Below, one piece after another: positions 13,324 through 25,890 of a stretch of DNA of 64,000 nucleotides (position 1 is its first letter; every line of letters starts with the position of its first letter). This DNA comes from Warburgia ugandensis. Taxonomy: Eukaryota; Streptophyta; Magnoliopsida; Canellales; Canellaceae. The notes under the pieces are model-generated. The model was not told the DNA's origin. It worked only from the letters and a program-made list of their open reading frames with translations, and made no database searches. The translations under genes were made by a program, and so were the position numbers. The stretch is from positions 19,732,990 to 19,796,989 of the forward strand of contig CP141139.1 in the NCBI GenBank assembly GCA_035236585.1. The letters are read 5' to 3'.

Positions 13324-16300
13324 TGAAAACAATCTGACAATTGAGATTAGAAAACCCATTAAACTAAGTAATAAATTATAAGTTACAAATGTGTAAAAGA
13401 AAACAATTAAAAACTGAAATTAAATAAGGAAGTTTTCCTTGTTTGATTTTTGCATTAAACTCCCGAAAGAAAGAAGGAAACATAGAATAGTAGAAGAGAA
13501 GAAGAGAAGAAAGAAGAGAAGAAGGAGAAGAAGAAACTTTTTTTTAAGGCATTTGTGTGGAAGCCTTAAAAGAGGAAATAATTGAAAAGGGAAGAGGGAT
13601 TTTGCTGAAAATGCAGAAAACAAAGGGTTTATTATGTGATTTTTTTCGTAAGAAACCAAAGCATATCTAGATTTGAAAAGTGTCCAAGGAAAAATAGCAT
13701 TTACAAGTAAGGGGAAAAGTGGGATTTTATCTTGTATAGGCTTAACCTTCTTGTTTGTTTGTTTTTTCTAGAATCGGTAACAGTATGGTTATATTTAACT
13801 TTGATTTTTACTGAAAATGGTTAATTTAAATTTGTGAATTATGTTTGTTAAAATAATAATATGTTATTCTAAACTTTTAAACCAAAAACTATGTAACTAA
13901 AATTAATTTCAATTTTTGATGAAAGTCAGTAGGCTTAAATCTGTGAATAATATTTTGTATGTTAACCATTTGTTATTTTGAAGTTTGCAAACAATGATTA
14001 TGTAGTTGAAATTAATTCTGAATTTTAATAGAATTAGTAAATTAGATTTTAGATTCATGTAAATCTGATATAAAGAAATTTCTAATAGAAACCATATGAT
14101 TAAAATAAATTTCAAAGTTTCCTTTACTCGAATGATTAGTTTAAAATTTATGAATTATATTTTGTATCTTAGCAACCTGTTATCATGGAACTTCCAAATA
14201 GTAACCGAGTAAATAAAATTAACTTTATCTTTTATCGGAATCAGTAGTTTAGTTGTTGTTATCATATTTTTATATAACAACTTGTCATTCTGAAATTTGT
14301 CAACAGTAACAGTGGACAAATTTTGTATAAATCATCCTATAAATTGGTTATTATTTAGACTGACAATCCATTATCCTAAAATTTTAAATAGTAACAGTAT
14401 AGTTAAAAATAAACTTCAAGTTTTACTGAATTAAGTTTATATCTAAGGAAACATGTTTGTGTTAGAAACTTTAATCAGTATCCGTAGGTTAAAACGGTTC
14501 AAATAAAAGAAATTTTTCTATGATTGTGGATTCTCACATGGTTAAAAAATCTTAGTCAGTAAACTACATATATATAAACAATTATGTGCTATAGACTATG
14601 ATAAATTAATTTATATATACATATATAAACTGATTTGATTCTAAAATTATTTCACTTCTGATTATGTTTACTGAATCATGCTTGAAACCTTCAATGAAAA
14701 ATTGTAATGTTGAGAGAATTATTGAATAACTGTCTATATGCTATTGTTCTCTGTTATATGATAGATAGCTAATTCAATTTATACTGTTTAAAGTTTGATG
14801 TTTAGCTAATAGAAATCGATGATTCCAGATCTAGTTTAAGTATAGGTTTTATTGATTTTTAGTAGAAAAATCTATGAATATTACAAAGTTTAGAATTGAT
14901 TTGGTATTATAGGACGCAATCTACTATGACTTTGATATTATATAAGAAATTAACTAGCAAAATCCTCTATAAATGAAACTTGTATTCATCTATTAAATTA
15001 GACAACAATTTATGTATTAGTCCTCATTTTCTTTTTATTATATGATCTAGTCTTATAAATAATGGAAAGTTTTGAAGCAATCAACCTCTTTTACTGTAGG
15101 TATAAATCAGAAAACTTTAGACCACATATATATACATAGTTTTATGTATTCAATTATGATAATTCAAATCTGTAAACTATGTTGTGATTTAATTAAATCA
15201 ATTGGTAAGAATCACTAGATTTTCGATAGCAGTAGTTAATATATGACATTGATATGCTAGTAGTCTCCAAATAAACTCCTATATTGATATATAGAAAGTT
15301 AGAAACTTTCTATACTAACTAGCTTATAAAACTATTTTATCAAACTGTCCAAGATGAGTAACTCCATATGATGGAGGTTGTTACTAAGATTCGTTATTAG
15401 ACATCTTAAATGTTCCTTGACATTTAGTAATGCATTGGAAATATTGATCACAGAACAAATAGAATTGTTGTTGGACCTTTCACTTCAGTCATTAAACTTG
15501 TATAAATCTTATTTAAGAGTAGATATGATATTCTCTAGTGTCTTCTCAACATTTAATGACTTCGCACAAGTACTAAACTAGTAATGGAGTCAAATTTTCC
15601 TAAAAAGAGATGGCACAAGATTTAGATCTTGACTACTAAACCTTAAGCTAAAGGATCAAACTAGTAACTATATTTAGTTTACTTTTATTAACTATAAACT
15701 ATTTATCTTAAAGAATATATGTCATCGATACTACAAATTTACATAACACAAATTTTTTTATAAAAATTAGAACTTATGATCCTTTTAAAATTGTTAATTT
15801 AAAATATATTCTATTACTCTAAATGTTATTCTTTATAAACATCTTAAGTATGAATACTAAATAGATAAGAGAACAAGTGTGCAGAAAGTGCTAGTATACA
15901 TTAGTTGAAAATGTTAACAATAAAATTTACTACATATATATATATATCATATCTCAGTTTATTTGTAATTTAATGATGAAAATATTTGAATTTTAGATAT
16001 AATGTAGTAATGGTTTTAAAGAAATAAAAGATTTTGATTGGATCTTATAATTTTGATTTTATAAAAGAGAAATTCTAATGCAAATGATTACTTAAGGAAG
16101 GTGTTGTATTCGGTAATGTTCTAATGATTATATATTAGAATTCTATTGTTATGTTTAAATACGTAATTATATCTATGGAATACTTAGTTAGGCATACATA
16201 TAAATATTAGAAATAACTCGAGTTGTCAGTTAAAGTCTCGAGAATTATTTTATACCGGGTAAGTGGTAGGTTAAACACTCATGCTAGCTATGTATGACTT

Positions 16301-17225
16301 AGGACCAACTTGGCCCCTAGTTCCTTTTGATATAGATACCAACATATGACTTACTGGTGGAGGACATGGGATAGACTCCATCTCGTATTGATCTATTCCT
16401 TGCCATAGACGCAGTGTAGTGGGTGAGGTATCCAGGCACGATTCTGATGCATAGAAGAGCCACAGCTTACCAGTGGGCATTATGTTTTATTTATTTTTTT
16501 ATGTGAGACATGTTTGCACATGTCAGGATATCCTAGAAGATTAGTGATCAACTTTGATAGTTGATGCTTTGATAGATTATGACTAATGATGCTAAATTGT
16601 TTTATTAAAATCTTTATGTAATTGAAGAATTATTGAATTTTATGAACAACAACGTCATTGGATGTATTAATTTATACTTCACAATCCTATTCTATGATTT
16701 GATTTATATGGACACTGATGGAGTTAATATGAAAATCTTATGTCTTATAAATTATACTGAATAGATATGGATTTTGATTGACATGGTTTTATCTAACCTT
16801 GCAAATTCCCATTATGAGTCGTCGTACTCACCTCCCTTACAACCAACAATTTTAGATGAAAGTTCTAACAATGAGAAAAAGGTGATTAATTGAAGAGATC
16901 TTTAAACTAGAAAAGGGTGTGTGACACCGTTTACTTTCTAATTGAAATAAAGAATTGACTGGTTGTTATTAAAGATACATTGTTATACTTCATAGTTGGT
17001 AAATTTTGGCCAATGAGAGTGTTTGAGGGTGTGACTAGCATATGGTTCTGAAAGAAAGAAAATCTTTAAATTATATTGAATCTTTTGAATGCTATCAATT
17101 ATTTTCACATCGTATGTGTTAAATATTTAAGTTCGAAAAATAGAGATAACTCTACTAAATTTTAAACAAAAATGTATGATTTTAGTATTTTAAAAAAATT
17201 AGGGTAAAAAATCAAGGTCGTCATA
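13324..17225 (+). mobile_element. Tekay 5' LTR, 5'-truncated
   Basis: About 3.9 kb, ending GGTCGTCATA at 17225 just before the primer site. The homology with the 3' LTR starts at TGAAAACAATCTGAC (13324); the first 566 bp of the 3' LTR (19910-20475) have no counterpart here, so the start was deleted. Short open frames in it are not coding. Confidence 0.85.
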
Positions 17226-17227
17226 GT

Positions 17228-17239
17228 TGGTATCAAAGC
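17228..17239 (+). other. Primer binding site, initiator tRNA-Met type
   Basis: TGGTATCAAAGC, one mismatch from the canonical plant iMet primer site TGGTATCAGAGC, 2 nt after the LTR end. It fixes the element as plus-strand. Confidence 0.9.
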
Positions 17240-17370
17240 CTAAGGTTCATACTACTCATAGCCAAACACACTGAGTCAAAGTGTATCAAAGATGAGATGA
17301 CGAGTCAGAGGGACATCTTAACTTAGATAATTTAGGAAAATTCTTATAAACATTTTTTGTTGAAATACAG

Positions 17371-18340
17371 ATGTTGCCTCGTCGTAGGAGAACAAATATA
17401 TCAGTCCCTATAGAAGAGTATGGTACAAATAGGAATCAAGCACCTACAATTGCACCTATGGAGGTTCAACAGGATGTAGTGGAACCATCGGTACAAGCAC
17501 AATTGAGTGTTTGTGCGCTGGTAGATTTAGCTAGTGAAGTTATGCAATTAATATTTCAATAAATGAAATAGAAGCTACATGCTTCATCAGAAGAGGGTTC
17601 TTTTGTAGGGGGTAAGAGTGGCAACTTATTAGAATGATTCAAGAAGATTGCATCTAAGTTTTTTGGTGTTGAGGGAGCCAAGGCAGCTAAACCTAGCTTT
17701 ATGAGGTCGAGAGATTATTCAAGGGGATAATGGTGCCAAAAGAGTGACAAGTCACTATTGCTATCTTCCCATTGAGAGGTGAAGCCACACATTGGTGGCC
17801 AACTGTGGAGCGAATGTATTTCTCAGATGTTGAAGTCATTATGTGGGATGAGTTTTGGAGAGTTTTTGAATAGAAATATTATTTGCCTCACGTTGTGGAG
17901 GCAAAAGAGAGAGAGAGTTTATGAACCTGGTTTAAGGTTCTATGACCGTGGGAGAATACGATACTCGTTTCACTAAACTGAAGAGATTTGCACCAAAGGT
18001 ATGCCCCACTGAGCTTAGATCTGCTCAAAAGTTTATCTGTAGGTTGAGCACAGCTATTCAAAGTCGTATTTTCATGTCACAACCAACTACTTTGGCAAAG
18101 GCTATTAAGTTAGCCTCTCTGTGTGAGAGAGAGTTAAAGGAGATGAGGGCATAAAATTTTCCTACTAGAGGAACTATGCATAACTGGAAAGGGAAGCGAC
18201 CGATCATTTCTAAACAACCACTGAAAGTAGTGGTTCCACTTCATTTTATACCACCACAGAAACCAGATTTCAAAAGGAGGGAAGTTGATCGAAACATTTG
18301 CAAACATTATGGAAAAAAGCATCTAGGGTACATGAGGCTT
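17371..18340 (+). pseudogene. Chromovirus gag pseudogene
   Basis: Starts with MLPRRRRTNISVP at 17371 and runs through several stops and frame changes. Recognisable pieces are FKKIASKFFGVEGA, GEATHWWPTVERMYFSD, WDEFWRVFE and, at 17942-18154, TVGEYDTRFTKLKRFAPKVC and LASLCERELKEM, which together form the Ty3-gypsy retrotransposon gag domain. Near 18290-18335 a degraded zinc knuckle (ICKHYGKKHLGYMRLC) has lost one or two of its Cys residues. The sequence jumps directly to RNase H just after the knuckle. Confidence 0.88.
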
Positions 18341-18344
18341 TGTA

Positions 18345-18546
18345 GTATATAGTGATGCTTTAGGAAAAGGCTTAGGGTGTATACACATGTAATATACTCA
18401 TGCAACATGGGAAAGTTATAGCTTATGCATCTAGACAACTAAAGACTCATGAAGTAAATTACCCGACACGTGATTTGGAGTTGGCAAATGTAGTGTTTGC
18501 ACTTAAGATTTGGCGACACTATCTCTATGGAAGCATAAGATTTTAG
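18345..18546 (+). pseudogene. RNase H fragment of chromovirus pol
   Basis: With a frame shift, this reads [10 protein letters not shown] and then [20 protein letters not shown] and [19 protein letters not shown], the end of the RNase H domain of Ty3-gypsy pol. Protease, reverse transcriptase and the first part of RNase H are missing between the gag zinc knuckle and this point, a single internal deletion of roughly 2 kb relative to a complete element. Confidence 0.88.
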
Positions 18547-18552
18547 GGTAGG

Positions 18553-19450
18553 TTGGTAATCACTCTTACAGAAGGTCTAAGACAAGAATTATTGAAAGAA
18601 GCACATACATCAAAGTATGTCATTCATCCTAGTGGTACTAAGATGTATCAGGATTTGAAACAAAGTTTTTGGTGGGATGGAATGAAGAAGGATATCGGAG
18701 ATTGTGTTGCTAAATATCTTACTTGTCAACAGGTAAAGGTAGGATATCAAAGATCAACAGGACTTCTATAGACTCTGGAACTTCTGGAGTGGAAGTGGGA
18801 TCACATCACGATGGACTTTGTAGTTGGACTACCTAGAACCTCTAGTAGACATGATATAATTTGGGTCATTGTGGATAGATTGACCAAATATACACACTTC
18901 CTACTAGTAAGATAGAGGCAATCTTTGGAAAGTTTGGCTAGAATTTGCATTAAGGAGATAATAAGTCTACATGGAGTTCCTTTGACTATCATATTAGATA
19001 GAGATAGTTGTTTCACATCTCACTTTTGGCAGAGTGTATAGGAGGGATTAGGCACAACTACAAGATTCAATACAGCATTCCATCCACAAACTAATGGACA
19101 GTTAGAGAGGACGATTCAGACACTTGAGGACATGCTATGAGCTTGTGCTATAGATTGGAAGGGTAGCTGGGATGAACACTTGCCTTTAATCGAATTTGCT
19201 TATAATAATACATATCATTCTAGTATAGGCATGGCTTTGTCTGAAGCATTGTATGGACGACCATGTAGAATGCCTACCAATTGGAGTGATGTTGGAGAGA
19301 TATAGTTTGTGAAGACCGAATTGATTGAGCAATGCGCCAAAAAGGTTAGGCTAGTCTAGAAGAGATTGTTGACAACACATAGTAGATAGAAGAGTTATGC
19401 ATATCAGAATGCCGCAATCTCGAGCTTGAGGTTGGAGATGATTTATTCCT
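18553..19450 (+). pseudogene. Chromovirus integrase pseudogene
   Basis: Contains the zinc-binding HHCC region (LLKEAHTSKYVIHPSGTKMY ... CVAKYLTCQQVK). The catalytic core follows with [44 protein letters not shown] and FHPQTNGQLERTIQTLEDML. The D, D and E residues of the DDE triad are still readable, but in-frame stops (for example after STGLL at 18771) interrupt the protein. The C-terminal GPY/F-like region is decayed. Confidence 0.9.
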
Positions 19451-19684
19451 TAAAGTCTAGCCAATGAAAGAAACCATGAGATTTGGAGTTAAAGGGAAGC
19501 TGAGTCCAAGGTTTATTGGACCATTTCATATATTGTAGAGGATCAGGAAGGTTGCATATCATTTAGCATTACCACCTCAATTGTCAAACGTATATACTGT
19601 ATTCCATGTGTCAATGCAGAGGAAGTACATTCCTAATACAACACATATACTTGATCAAATACCTATGGAACTACAGCTAGATCT

Positions 19685-19857
19685 AATGTATGAGACAGGA
19701 CCTCTAAGGACTTTGAATTGCTAGGAAAAGACTCTAAGGAAAAAGACAATTCATTTGGTCAAAGTTTTATGGCAACATCATTCTGTTGAGGAAGCTACTT
19801 GGGAAATTGAGGACAATATGAGAAGTAGTTTTCCTTATCTATTTTCTAATGTATAGC
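19685..19857 (+). pseudogene. Chromodomain at the end of chromovirus pol
   Basis: Frames across this stretch read KTIHLVKVLWQHHSVEEATW and EIEDNMRSSFPYLF, matching the C-terminal chromodomain of plant chromoviruses (VKVLW..H..EEATWE..D.M...YP.LF). In active elements this domain is thought to steer integration to heterochromatin. Stops upstream and downstream show decay. Confidence 0.85.
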
Positions 19858-19894
19858 ATAAGTTCAGTAATAGGATTTCGAAGACGAAATTCAT

Positions 19895-19909
19895 AAAAGG
19901 AGGGAAGAT
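19895..19909 (+). other. Polypurine tract
   Basis: aaaaggagggaagat lies immediately upstream of the 3' LTR start. It is the usual site for plus-strand DNA priming in LTR retrotransposons and supports the LTR start at 19910. Confidence 0.8.
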
Positions 19910-22270
19910 TATAATGGCCCACATTCTTTAGAAATAAAGAAACATTATATTTATAAATTATGAAATTTTTTAAAGTGAATTATTGACTATTATAGTATAA
20001 AAGTGAGTTGACAGAAGCCTAAACAAATTTCTCAATTATAAGTCATTAAATAAATTATGTATAGTTAGAATATTACTAATAAAAATTTAATCTAGCAAAA
20101 GTTGACGACCTATGTTAAGTGTAGCAAGTGGTCCTAAGTACAACTTGTCAAGGTGAGGTTTGGACTTCAAGTCACCTCCCTGACCATTTTTAAGAAGAAA
20201 ATCACATTTTTATTTTAGTTAATTTTATTTTAATTAATTAATTAATTAATTAGTTATTATGAATTTTTGCTATGTGGACATCAATATGGAAACCCACATG
20301 ATACCATACACATCTCATGTGAGGAAAATGAGAGAGTAAATTAATTGGAAAATTTGTTGCAAATAATTACCATCAGATGATAATACAACAGTTATAGACA
20401 AAGGGAGTAATAAATAAACAGTTATAAAACTAAGCCTTTAGTGATCCAATGGCTCAAAATAAAAGATGTCAAAATTGAAAACAATCTGACGATTGAGATT
20501 AGAAAACTCATTAAACTAAGTAATAAATTATAAGTTACAAATGGATAAAAGAAAAGAGTTAAAAACTGAAATGAAATAAAGAAGTTTTCCTTATTTTATT
20601 TTTGCTTTAAACACCCAAAAGAAAGAAGGAAATGTATAATAGCTGAAGAGAAGAAGAAGCAGCAAAAGAAGAAGAAGAAGAAAATTTTTAGGGCTTTTGC
20701 GTGGAAGCCCTAGAAGAGGAAAGAATCGAAGAGGGAAGAGGGATTTTGCTAAAAACACAGAGAATAGAGGGTTTATTATGTGATTTTCTTCATGGGAAAC
20801 CAAAGGATATTTGGATTTGGAAAGTGTACAAGGAAAAATAGTGTCTATAGGTGAGGGGAAAAGTGGGATTTTTACTTGTTTAGGTTTAACCTTTTTTTTC
20901 TTTTTCTTTTTTTTAGAATCAATAACCACATGGTTATATTTAACTTCTACTTTTACTGAAAATATTTAATTTAAATTTGTGAATTATGTTTTGTCTAATA
21001 ATAATCTATTGTTCTAAACTTTTGAACCAAAAACTATGTAACTAAAATTAATTTCAATTTTTGCTGAAAGCCAGTAGGCTTAAATTTGTGAATAACATTT
21101 TGTATGTTAACCATTTCTTATTTTGAAGTTTCCAAACAATGATTATGTAGTTGAAATTAATTCTGAATTTTAATAGAATTAGTAAATTATATTTTAGAAT
21201 CATGTAGATCTGATATAGAGAAATTTCTAATAGAAACCAATGATTAAAATAAATTTCAAAGTTTCTTTTACTCGAACGATTAGTTTAAAATTTATGAATT
21301 ATATTTTGTATCTTAGCAACCTGTTATCATGGAACTTCCAAACAATAACTGAGTAAATAAACTTAACTTTATCTTTTTTATGGGAATCAATAGTTTAATT
21401 CGTTGTTATCATATTTTTATATAACAACTTGTCATTCTGAAATTTGTCAACAGTAACAATGAACAAATTTTATATAAATCTTCCTATGAATTGGTTCTTA
21501 TTTAGACTAATAATCCATTATCCTGAAATTTTAAACAGTAACAGTATAGTTAAAAGTAAACATCAAGTTTTATTGAATTAAGTTTATATCTAAGGAAACA
21601 TGTTTGTGTTAGAAACTTTAATCAGTATCTGTAGATTAAAATAATTCAAATAAAAGAAATTTTTCTGTGATTGTGGATTCTAATATGGTTAAAAAATCTT
21701 AGTCAGTAAACTACATATATATGAATAGTTATGTGCTATAGACTATGATAAATTAATTTTTATATATACATATATAAACTGATTTGATTCTAAAATTATT
21801 TCACTTTTGATTATGTTTATAGAATCATGCTTGAAACCGTCAATGAAAAATTGTAATGTTGAGAGAATTATTGAATAACTATCTATATGTTATTGTTCTA
21901 TGTTATATGATAGATAGTTGATTTGATTTATACTGTTCAAAGTTTGATGTTTAGCTAACAGAAATCGATGATTCTAGATCTAGTTTAAATATGGGTTTTA
22001 CTGATTTTTAGTAAAAAAATCTATGAATGTTACAAAGTTTAGAATTGACTTAGTATTATAATATGCTATCTACTATGACCTTGATATTGTATAAGAAATT
22101 AACTAGCAAAATCCTGTATAAATGAAACTTGCATTCATCTATTGAATTGGACAATAGTTTATGTATTAATCCTCATTTTGTTTGTATTATATGATCTAAT
22201 CTTATAAAGAATGGAAATTTTTGAAGCAATCAACCTCTTCTACTGTAGTTATAAATCAGTAGATTTTAGA

Positions 22271-22272
<2 letters not shown>

Positions 22273-22303
<31 letters not shown>
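22273..22303. repeat. (AT)n microsatellite
   Basis: About 31 bp of AT repeat inside the 3' LTR; the matching site in the 5' LTR has only a short tatatata stretch. Confidence 0.95.
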
Positions 22304-22304
<1 letters not shown>

Positions 22305-23097
22305 GTAGCTTTGCGCATTTAATTATGATAATTCAAATATGTAAACTATGTTGTGATTTAATTAAATCAATTGGAAAGAATCACTAGATTTCTGATAGTA
22401 GTAGTTAATATATGACATTGATATACTGGCAGTCTCCAAATAAACTCCTATATTGATATATAGAAAGTTAGAAACTTTCTATACTAACTAGCTTATGAGA
22501 CTATTTTATCAAACTGTCCAAGATGAGCAACTCCTTATGATGGAGGATGTTACTAAAGTTCGTTATTAGACATCTTAAATATTCCTTAGCATTTAGTAAT
22601 GCATTGGAAAGATCCATCACCGAACAAATATAATTGTTGTTAGACCTTTCGCTTCAATTATTAAACTTGTATAAATCTTATTTAAGAGTAGATCTGCTAT
22701 TCTCTTGTGTCTTCTCAACATTTAATGACTCTGTGCAAGTATTAAACTAGTAATAGAGTCAAAATTTCCTAAAAAGAGATGGCACATGGGTTAGATATTG
22801 ACTACTAAACCTTAACCTAAAGGATCAAACTAGTAACTATATTCAATTTACTTTTATTAACTATAAACTATTTATCTTGAAGAATATACATCATTGATAC
22901 TACAAATTTACATAACACAAAAAAGTTTACGAAAATTAGAACTTATGATCCTTTCGAAATTGTTAATTTAAATATAGTCTATTACTCTGAATGTTTTTCT
23001 ATATAAATATCTTAAGAATGAATACTAAATAGATAAGAGAACAAGTGTGCAGAAAGTGCTAGTATACATTAATTGAAAATGCTAACAATAAAATTTA

Positions 23098-23100
<3 letters not shown>

Positions 23101-23149
<49 letters not shown>
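23101..23149. repeat. (CA)20 followed by (TA)n
   Basis: A 40 bp CA run then a short TA run. The homologous site in the 5' LTR (about 15932) has only a short TA run, so the CA tract arose after the LTRs were formed. Confidence 0.97.
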
Positions 23150-23852
23150 CATATCTTAGTTTATTTGTAATTCAATGCTGAGAATCTTTGAATTTCAAAT
23201 ATAATGTAATAATTGTTTTAAAGAAATAAAAGATTTTGATTGGAACTTATAATTTTGATTTTGTAAAAGAGAAATTCTGATGTGAATGATTACTTAAGGA
23301 AGGTGTTGTATTCGAAAAAATTCTAACAATTATATTTTAGAATTTTATTGTTATGTTTAAATATGTAATTAGATCTGTAGAATAATCAGTTAGTTACACA
23401 TATAAATACTAGAAATAACTCGAGTTGTTAATTAGACTCTCGAGAATTGTTTTACACTGGGTGAGTAGTCGATGAGCCCCTAGTTCCCTTTGATATAGAT
23501 ATCATTATATGATTTACGGGTGGAGGACATGAGATAGACTCCATCCTGTATTGATTCGTTCCTTCCCATGGCGGCGGTGTAGTGGCCGAGGTATACGAGT
23601 ACGATTCTAATGCATAGCAGAGTTGCAGCTTGCCAGCAAGCATTATGTTTTAAAAAATAAAATATAATTTAATGTGAGACATGTTCTTGCATGTCAGGAT
23701 ATCCTGGAAGATTAGTAATCAACTTTGATATTTGATGCTTCGATAGATTGTGATTAATGATGCTAAATTGTTTTATTGAAATATTTATGTCATTGGATGT
23801 ATTAAGTTATACTTCACAATCCTATTCTAGGTGATTTGATTTATACAGATAC

Positions 23853-24227
23853 TATTAAGTGTTCAATTTTGGTCAAAATACCCTTAATTGAGTGTTCAAT
23901 TAGAGCATCTAGGCTATTAATTTCAAGATTTTACGTAAAATATTTTATTTTAGCATTAATTGGCCATCAACCATTGAATTGAAAGATTTAGAGGTTAGAT
24001 GATCATTAAAGCTAATCAGAGGAATACTGAACTATTCAGATGATTCTAATTAGGTCTTGTGCATTGCAGATTAATCGACTCAGGCATGGACGCTCCAGAT
24101 CGAATCAAGGATATCAGATGAGGATGATGAAGTGTCATGGAAAAAGAAGACTTTGAAGAGTCCTAGGACAGGACAAAGTTGAAGCCAGGGTTCTAGCAAG
24201 ACCAGGAAGCTAGTGGACCCTACCCAA

Positions 24228-24326
<99 letters not shown>

Positions 24327-25890
24327 CGTTTTTTTTCTCATCTCACACCTCCATCTCTCTTATCTCTTTTCTCACTCCATCTATCTCACATTTTTCTCTC
24401 CCATGATTCTCTCTCTTTTCTCCGACTCTCTCACGTTTTCTTCAAATAACCCTCTCTTCTCTCTACATCGGGCTCTTCTTCAATTCCCGGGTTGGGCTGG
24501 CTGGATCACCCTCCTTCCTCCTCTCTTCTCCCTCCTTCTTGTCCTCTCCAATCTCTTCTATCCCATGTTCCCCATCTTTGTTTCACTGTTAACCGTGCAA
24601 CCCCATTCTCTCATCTCTCTTCCTATTTATTCTCTTGCCGCCTTCCTCTTTCTAGCCGCACCAAACTTCCACCTTCTTCTCCCCTCTTCAAGTACCTATC
24701 ACAGAACCCTATCTCTCTACTCCTTTGCTCTCTTTATCTCACTCTCCTTCCTCTGCCTTCTCTCCTCACTCTCTTGCTCTCTCGCACGCAAGTTCCCTCT
24801 GTCTCCCCTTATCTATCTCGGTTATTTCTCTCTTATCTCCATCTCTCCCACTCGTCTCTCTCTATCTCAGTCTAGCCTCAACTACCTTCACTGACCCAGG
24901 CTTCATCTCCATCATGCTTGGGTTCTCTTCAACCCAGCACCACGCCACACCAGGACCCAGTCTAAGCATCGTCTTCCTCAATAGGAGTCGTCTACTCCGC
25001 CTTCTCCCCCCTCTGCTATGCTCCTCTTCTAAGCAGTCTCTGGTACAGACCTAGCTAGTCAGCACTGTCTTCTTCACCCCATCTCCTCTTTCACCAGCCA
25101 GATCGCATTCCCTATCACACACTGAACAGCCCCGGGTGAGAAAACCCATATTGGGATTTTTTTCTCCCATCTCTTCCCCTCTCCTTTTCATCTCCTCCTT
25201 CTTCCTCTTTCCTTCTTCTCCCTTCTCCTCCTTCTTCCCTCTCCTCTTCTTCTTCGGTCAACTTCTCCCCTTCATCTCCGAGTCGGATGGTCCTGGGGAA
25301 GAAAACCTAGAACGAGTTTTCTCCCATATCCTCCTCCTTCCTTCCATTCTTCTCCTCTACTTTCCTCTTTCTCCCTCCTTCTCCCTTCTCCCTTCTCCCT
25401 TCTTCCCCATCTCCTATGGTTTTCATTGTTTTCCTCTGGTTTTTGTTTAAAACCAAAATTTTAGAAAATTTCCAATTTTGCCCCTAGCATATCTAAGGAA
25501 TTACACCTCTGTCCTTTGTCGTTAATACCATCCATGTCCTCAGTTTAATACTGTCTAGGTCCCTATTTTAATACCATCTGTCCTTGAATATCTTGGTTTT
25601 ACATGATCCACATTCTGACTATCCAAGAACAGGCTTATCCAGGACGGCTTATTTAGTGTCATTTTCTGTTTATTTTGGAATAAAGAATTCTATACACTAC
25701 AGTAGTTGAATAAATTGAGAAATTTTAGTTTATTCTTAGTTTACTTTTAGTATATTTTTAGTTTTTATTCTTTTATTAATTGAATTTTATTGAAAACTCC
25801 ATCATTTTAAATCAAGTCTGTGTGGGATCGACCCGTACTTGCATAAGCTACACTACAATAGCATGTGCACTTGCGGTTAAACAATCAATA
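23853..25890 (+). mobile_element. Athila-family solo LTR (2038 bp) with GATAC target duplication
   Basis: Inserted into the Tekay 3' LTR; the empty site is visible in the 5' LTR near 16713. GATAC is present at 23848-23852 and 25891-25895. The LTR starts TATTAAGTGTTCAATTTTGG and ends ACAATCAATA. Compared with the minus-strand copy (TGTT...AACA), both termini show the TG-to-TA and CA-to-TA decay expected of methylated DNA. No internal region is present, so it is a solo LTR made by LTR-LTR recombination. The CT-rich part gives long low-complexity open frames that are not genes. Confidence 0.92.
24230..24322. repeat. (CT)n microsatellite, about 93 bp
   Basis: Uninterrupted CT run within the solo LTR, at the same place as the GA run (complement) at 6176-6328 in the minus-strand copy. 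Confidence 0.98.

Noticed and set aside
24213..25450. Long plus-strand Ser/Leu-rich frames (up to 163 aa)
   Set aside because: They arise from the CT-rich part of the solo LTR; overlapping frames are all open and the composition is low complexity.
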